Assembly (NCBI GenBank): GCA_016893485.2
Contig: JAFEKX020000001.1
Span: 620,001-684,000 of the forward strand
Direction of reading: 5' to 3'
Length of the DNA stretch: 64,000 nucleotides
From: Streptomyces sp. P3
GTDB taxonomy: Bacteria > Actinomycetota > Actinomycetes > Streptomycetales > Streptomycetaceae
The notes under the pieces were generated by a model that was not told where the DNA came from, made no database searches, and saw only the letters and a program-made list of their open reading frames with translations. Made by a program: the position numbers and the translations under genes. This document shows, in pieces, positions 59,298 to 64,000 of this stretch (the stretch's first letter is position 1; the number at the start of each line of letters is the position of its first letter).

Positions 59298-59347
59298 TTG
59301 ACCACCTCCGGAATCACCCTACCGACGCGGAGCGCCGCACCGCCGGG

Positions 59348-59767
59348 TCACTTGACCTGGATCGTCGCCTTCCAGGTCTCGACGATCAGGGGGCAGAGGT
59401 TCCCGGGGTCGGGGACGCAGTGGCGTTGTGCGCTGACGGTGGCGGTGCCGGAGGCTGCCGCGCGGTAGACCGCCGAGGCGTCTCCGGCCGGGTTCGTGAC
59501 GTCGGACCTGTGCCCGAGCACGGCCGAGTCGCCTGCGGCCACCGCGGTCCAGGTGTAGGTGAGTCCGCGCTCGCGGTAGTGGGTGAGCCGGACTTCGACG
59601 TCACCGCCGACGCTCGCGGCGACCGTCCGGCCGTTGTCCGCGTTCGTGAGGACGATGCGCCCGGCGCGGAACGCGTGCGCCGACGCCGGTGTCGCGACGG
59701 TTGTGACGGTGGCGGCGAGGGCCAACCCCGCGGCCCCCAGGGCCGTAGACCACTTCGCAGTTCCCAT
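59348..59767 (-). CDS. Secreted hypothetical protein
   Basis: 139 residues, intact. A Sec signal peptide (TALGAAGLALAATVTTVATP, cleavage near ASAHA) precedes an all-beta domain (HAFRAGRIVLTNADNGRTVA; YTWTAVAAGDSAVLGHR) with two Cys near the end (RHCVPDPGNLCPLIVE). The immunoglobulin-like strand pattern suggests an extracellular adhesion or inhibitor protein. The ATG at 59767 begins the signal peptide. I do not recognise the family. Confidence 0.75.
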   Translation of the reverse strand: MGTAKWSTALGAAGLALAATVTTVATPASAHAFRAGRIVLTNADNGRTVAASVGGDVEVRLTHYRERGLTYTWTAVAAGDSAVLGHRSDVTNPAGDASAVYRAAASGTATVSAQRHCVPDPGNLCPLIVETWKATIQVK

Positions 59768-60068
59768 GACGCACGCTCCTCGCACTCTCCGGCGGCAGCG
59801 GATGTGCTGCCCAGCGGGGTCAACGTGGTGGTGGAGGGCGGGTCACCGGCAACCACTCGATCGTGGCCGGAGCGCGGCGCGGACACCTCGGGGCTACCGC
59901 GAGTACGCGCCGCCTGTACGTGTGTTATGAATCTTTCCGTATGACCGATAGGAAATGCACATAGACAACCGTTCGACCGGCCCCACGGGTGAAGGCCGGT
60001 CGGGGTCGCCGATGCCGGGGTCCGCTCCCCGGGCTGCGGTGATCTTCCTTCCCAGGAGGACCTCCCGC

Positions 60069-62256
60069 ATGTTTCGACGTATTGGCAGTGGGGTCGTCAG
60101 ACATCCCGTCTGGACGATCGTGGCATGGCTGATCGCGGCCGTGGCGATTGTCGCCACGGCGCCCAGCCTGCCCTCCAACAGTGACGAGAGCAGTTTCCTC
60201 CCCAAGAGTTACGAGTCCATCAAAGCGGCGGATCTCCAGACGAAGGCGTTCCCCAGCGCCTTCACCCCGTCCGCGATCGCGCTGTACCAGCGCTCCGACG
60301 GCGGCAAGCTCACCGCCGCCGACCAGAAGGACGTCACCCGGATCACGACCGAGCTGGGCAAGAAGCACATCGACCAGGTGCAGAAGGTGGTCCCGGCCAG
60401 CCGTCCAAGGACGGCAGGTACACCATGACCCTGGTGCAGATGGACAGCAAGAACGCCGGTCAGCCGGCGCAGGCGGATGCCGCGAAGGTGCTGCGCGACG
60501 ACGTCAAACAGCTGGCCAAGGGCACCGATCTGGATGTGAAGCTCGGCGGTTCCGCCGCGCAGGCGCTCGACCAGCAGGACTCGTCGAAGCGCGGCGAGGC
60601 GCTGATCGGCATCGGGACGTTCCTCATCATCCTGGTGACGCTGCTGATCATCTTCCGCGCGCCGATCCTCGCCGTCCTCCCGCTGGTCCTGATCGGCGTG
60701 GTGGCGTCCATCGCCAACGGGCTGATCGCGTACGCCACCAAGCTGTTCGGGCTGCAGGCGAACAGCTCCGTGTCGTCGATCCTGATCGTCGTGCTGTTCG
60801 GCGTGGGCACGGACTACTTCCTGTTCCTGATGTTCCGGTACAGAGAACGCCTGCGGGCGGGTGACGAACCGAAGCAGGCCATGATCAACGCGGTCGCCCG
60901 GGTCGGCGAGGCCATCGCATCGGCCGCCGGCGCGGTCATCATCGCGTTCCTCGCGCTGGTGCTGTCCACGCTGGGCTTCCTCAAGCAGATGGGTCCGGCG
61001 CTGGCCATCTCGGTCACCGTCACCCTGATCGCGGGCCTGACGCTGATCCCGGCCGTGGTGTCGCTGATCGGGCCGAAGGTCTTCTGGCCCTCGAAGTCGT
61101 GGCAACAGGAGCCGCAGAACGCCCGGTTCGCCGCCCTCGGCCGCGGTGTGCAGCGCAGGCCCGCGCTGACCGCCGCACTCTCCGGGCTCGTCCTCGTCGC
61201 CCTGTCGCTCGGCACGCTCGGCTACAAGGCGACCTTCGACCTGGCCTCGGGCTCCATGCCCAAGACCAAGGAGTCGATGGTCGTCCAGGACGAGATGCAG
61301 AAGGCGTACTCGGCGGGCGCGGCCGCCCCCACCGACGTCTACCTCTCCAGCACCGACGGCAAGCCGCTCGACAAGTCCGCCTTCCCGGCCTACGCCGAGA
61401 AGCTGGGCGCCGTCGACGGTGTCGCGAGCGCCCGGATGAGCCAGGTCAACCCGGGCGGTACGACGGCGGACTTCACGGTCACGCTGAAGTACGAGGCGTC
61501 CACGGAGAAGGCGATCGACGCGGTGGGCCGGGTGCGGGACGTCGCGCACGCCTCCGCGCCCGACGGCACGAACGCGCTGGTCGGCGGCATGTCCTCGATC
61601 TACAAGGACATCAACACCGCGGTCAACCACGACTATCGGACCGTGTTCCCGTCGCCGCCCTGCTGATCATGCTGATCCTGGGGCTGCTGCTGCGCAGTGT
61701 GGTCGCGCCGTGGTACCTCATCGCCTCGGTCGGTCTCGGCTTCGGCGCCACGCTCGGTGCCACCGTCTGGATCTTCCAGGACGCGCAGGGGCATCCGGGG
61801 CTGATGTTCATGCTCCCGGTGATCATGTATCTCTTTGTGGTCGCCATCGGCACGGACTACAACATCCTCATGATCGCCCGGCTCCGCGAGGAGGCCCGCG
61901 AGGGCCGCGATCCGCGCGAGGCGGCGAGCATGGCGCTGCGGCACGCGGGGCCGACCGTGGCCGCGGCCGGGTTCATCCTCGCGGCGACCTTCGCCACGAT
62001 GATGCTGGCGGGCAACGCGCTGCTCACGGAGATGGGCTTCGCGGTCTCCTTCGGCATCGCCGTCGCCGCGTTCGTGATGGCGATGTTCTTCACGCCGAGC
62101 CTCACGGCCCTGATCGGCCACGCGGCCTGGTGGCCCGGCCACGCCGACCGCACCGAGGAAACCCCGGGCGGCCACACCTCCGACACCTCGGGCCCGGTCT
62201 CCGGCACGGGAGACGAGGACCCGGTCACCCACGACCCGGCGAGCCGCCGGGGCTAG
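60069..62256 (+). CDS. MmpL-type RND transporter, frameshifted
   Basis: About 729 residues. Two halves each have a large outer loop and a helix bundle. Proton-relay regions are VVLFGVGTDYFLFLMFRYRE (half one) and YLFVVAIGTDYNILMIARLR (half two), both with the MmpL-type GTDY. The first helix is PVWTIVAWLIAAVAIVATAP. Breaks lie near 60405 and 61655. CCAGGAGG precedes the ATG at 60069. MmpL proteins export lipids, pigments or antibiotics using the proton gradient. A strong terminator follows, so it is transcribed alone. Confidence 0.92.
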
Positions 62257-62262
62257 CGGTAC

Positions 62263-62307
62263 GCGGGCCCTGTCCACCGGCCACCACAACCGGTGGACAG
62301 GGCCCGC
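62263..62307 (+). terminator. Strong terminator after the MmpL gene
   Basis: A perfect 18-bp stem (62263-62280 with 62290-62307, beginning GCGGGCCCTG) has a 9-base loop and is followed by TCTCTTTCCT. It starts seven bases after the stop codon. Confidence 0.88.
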
Positions 62308-62669
62308 TCTCTTTCCTACGACGATCAGCGCGCGACACGAACGAGCGAGCCCTCGTACCTCCTCCTTCCGGTGATCCCACGGAGCTCCGGGGGCGTGCGC
62401 CGGGGCCCGTTCCCGGAGCGCGCGTGACGGCTTGCAGTCCGGGCCCGGTGCGACCTCAACGGGCGGGCGGTGACCGGGCCTTGGCCGAGACGATGTCGGA
62501 AACTGCGCCCGTTTCGGATCGTCCGGACGGGGCACTAGCGACCGCAGTCCAGTGCTTCGGTCAGCAGGCACGCCTTCTTCCCCACAGAGGAGCGTCATCG
62601 TGCCCCTTCCGTCCCGTCCCGACAGCGAGCCGACGAGCGCGGTTTCCGCCGAGAGCGTGGAGGTCTGAC
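62308..62669. other. Intergenic region with no recognised feature
   Basis: About 360 bases upstream of the DUF5133 gene. Frames are open, but none shows a domain or a good start. It presumably holds the promoter of the downstream pair. Confidence 0.4.
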
Positions 62670-62962
62670 GTGATCGTGCCGAACCCCGCCGTACTGCAAC
62701 AGGCGGTCGACCGTTACCGGGCCCTCGCGGCCGACGGGAACCTCGCCGTCGCCGTCGCCCTGCAGAACGCCGCCTACACCCTGTGCGTGCTGACCGGCAC
62801 CCGCACGGTCGAGGAGGCCCTGACCGCCGCGGACCGGCTGTGCTCACGCGCCACCGCCTCCGGCTCCCCACACCGACGGACACTCACCCTCTCCTCCACC
62901 TCTCCGGGCCACCTGGGCTCCTCTGGCGAAACGCCTCCGCGGAACGGGAGTTGGTGGCGTGA
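62670..62962 (+). CDS. DUF5133 protein, one frameshift
   Basis: About 97 residues. The start VIVPNPAVLQQAVDRYRALA, the middle VALQNAAYTLCVLTGTRTVE and EEALTAADRLC match DUF5133, small Streptomyces proteins with a helical core. After a break near 62865 it ends WRNASAERELVA at a TGA that overlaps the next GTG (GTGA at 62959-62962), which supports this reading. GGAGG precedes the GTG at 62670. The function is unknown. Confidence 0.65.
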
Positions 62963-63865
62963 CGGAGCGCTCGGGCGGCATTCTCGGGAGCGTCGGCATG
63001 TCCGGCTCCGTGTTGCCGGCCGACGACTGAGAGGCACTCGACACCGCGGAGTTGATGCACCGGCCCGACGACCACCTGCCCCTACGGCTGGTGTTGGTCG
63101 GGCCGGACGACTTGGAGGCGCTGAGCAGCACGGTCGGTTCACAACCGGCGCCACTACGTCCTTCTGCGCGTCCACGAGATACCAGGGCTCACCGCACGGG
63201 AGCGCGGAGCGATCATCCCGGCCGCCTACCACGCCTGCTCGGACGGACATCTGCCGCTGTGGAGCCGGGAACGAGGGGTGCCGCCGACCTCGTGCCCGCG
63301 CTGTTGTTCGCCCTCATGGGCTGTTCCAGCCTGCTCTGGTTCGTCAACAGAGGCGTCCGCACCGAGGTGGGGAGCTGGCTCGTGTCCCACGTGCCTGCGG
63401 AGGGCCTGGGCACGTCCATCCACACTCAGGCGCTGATCACCGTCCCGCTCATCGGCCTCGGCGCCCTGCTCATCCGGTTCCCCGTCTCCATACGCATACT
63501 GCGCTCCGCCCTCGGCAACGGCAGCCGGGACGCCTGAGGCCTCCCCTACGCGACGGTCCCGCTGCTGCCTATCATCCCCGCGGTCAGCTCCGACTGGAAC
63601 GAACTGCTGCGCCACGCACCGGACTTGACCGCCGCCTCACAGCTTCGGCGTGCCGCCAACAGGCTCACCGGCCCGGCCGTCTCGTCACGGCGGGGCTCCT
63701 CATCCCCTCCTCCCCGGCATCGGACCCGCGCCCGGCGACAGCGTACGCATCCTCCTGCTCGCCTCCGGAGCCCTCGCCCTGCTCCCTGCCGCAACCACCG
63801 ATCTGGCCCGCAGCAACGCCCAAGGCGCCCTGGACAAAGCCCTGTTCAGCAAGGACCAGATCTAG
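62959..63865 (+). CDS. Membrane protein, heavily frameshifted or decayed
   Basis: Segments in three frames, in order, suggest one protein of about 300 residues. A soluble part (HRPDDHLPLRLVLVGPDDLE; RRHYVLLRVHEIPGLTARER) is followed by helices (DLVPALLFALMGCSSLLWFV; ALITVPLIGLGALLIRFPVS), a loop (SSDWNELLRHAPDLTAASQL) and a last helix (RILLLASGALALLPAATTDL) ending FSKDQI. An in-frame TGA at 63028 adds to at least four frame changes. It could be a pseudogene or poor sequence. I do not recognise the family. Confidence 0.4.
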
Positions 63866-64000
63866 AAAGGCACCGCCGACGAAGATGAAGTCTCCAACAG
63901 CACGTCACTGACGCCGAGTTGGACCACACCGCGTTCACACCTGGTCAGCGCGTGACGTCCGCCGGTTCGCGGTTCACGGCGGTCTCCTCTATCGGGTTAC
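63866..64000. other. Right edge, nothing recognised
   Basis: The last 135 bases contain no supportable gene, hairpin or repeat. Confidence 0.4.

Noticed and set aside
61710..63911. Very long plus-strand frame over the MmpL end, terminator and DUF5133
   Set aside because: It crosses an 18-bp terminator hairpin and is out of frame with MmpL. Only the piece from 62670 has recognisable sequence.
1..64000. CRISPR arrays, tRNA/rRNA genes, insertion sequences, integrases and phage genes
   Set aside because: No regularly spaced repeats, cloverleaf-like segments, transposase or integrase motifs, or attachment-site duplications were found on either strand.

Overview
The window is about 72% G+C, uses many GTG starts and GTGA/ATGA gene overlaps, and carries several families typical of Streptomyces (DUF574 methyltransferase, DUF1707, DUF5133, DUF5937, a Fic-type toxin/antitoxin pair and paired SH3-like secreted proteins). 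I infer a Streptomyces chromosome fragment; the species cannot be told. No tRNA, rRNA, CRISPR array, insertion sequence or phage was seen.

A caution applies throughout. More than half of the genes are interrupted by single-base frameshifts, and where I checked the bases these fall in short C or G runs. This looks like residual sequencing or assembly error, not mass pseudogenisation. Broken genes are therefore given as one feature spanning the whole reading, with the breaks noted.

Layout. 1-8.2 kb: two coupled NRPS genes on the minus strand, one C-A-T-TE and one A-T-C-A that runs off the left edge. 8.8-11.7 kb: a cupin protein, a GT1 glycosyltransferase and a sugar-nucleotidyltransferase-like protein. 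12.1-20.5 kb: an aromatic-acid catabolic cluster working through CoA thioesters (RidA, FAH hydrolase, small cupin, TesB thioesterase, aryl-CoA ligase, fused aryl-CoA 5-hydroxylase/oxidoreductase, hot-dog thioesterase, PaaX regulator). The proposed order is activation, ring hydroxylation, CoA release, ring opening, then hydrolysis.

20.5-26.7 kb: an ECF sigma factor with a membrane partner, a MarR regulator with an MFS-universal stress protein fusion, an acyltransferase and a carboxylate-type MFS transporter. 26.9-33.7 kb: a secreted GH78 alpha-L-rhamnosidase, a two-component system, a SnoaL-like protein and an acetyltransferase. 33.8-38.9 kb: GAPDH, a GlxA-type regulator, a toxin/antitoxin pair, an SDR, a relic siderophore ABC ATPase and a DUF574 methyltransferase. 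38.9-46.3 kb: DUF1707, CbtBA cobalt transport behind a cobalamin riboswitch, small proteins, a 33-residue-repeat membrane protein, DUF427 and a carbonic anhydrase.

46.4-50.5 kb: a likely regulon made of a DUF2848 protein, divergent from MHS transporter-nitrilase-cupin genes, with a GntR/FCD regulator. Matching inverted repeats lie at both promoters. 50.6-54.2 kb: cyclophilin, DUF1684, DUF5937 and two small secreted proteins. 54.3-59.8 kb: two coupled flavin monooxygenases, an alpha/beta hydrolase, a PobA-like hydroxylase and a secreted protein. 60-64 kb: an MmpL transporter, a strong terminator, DUF5133 and a badly broken membrane protein.
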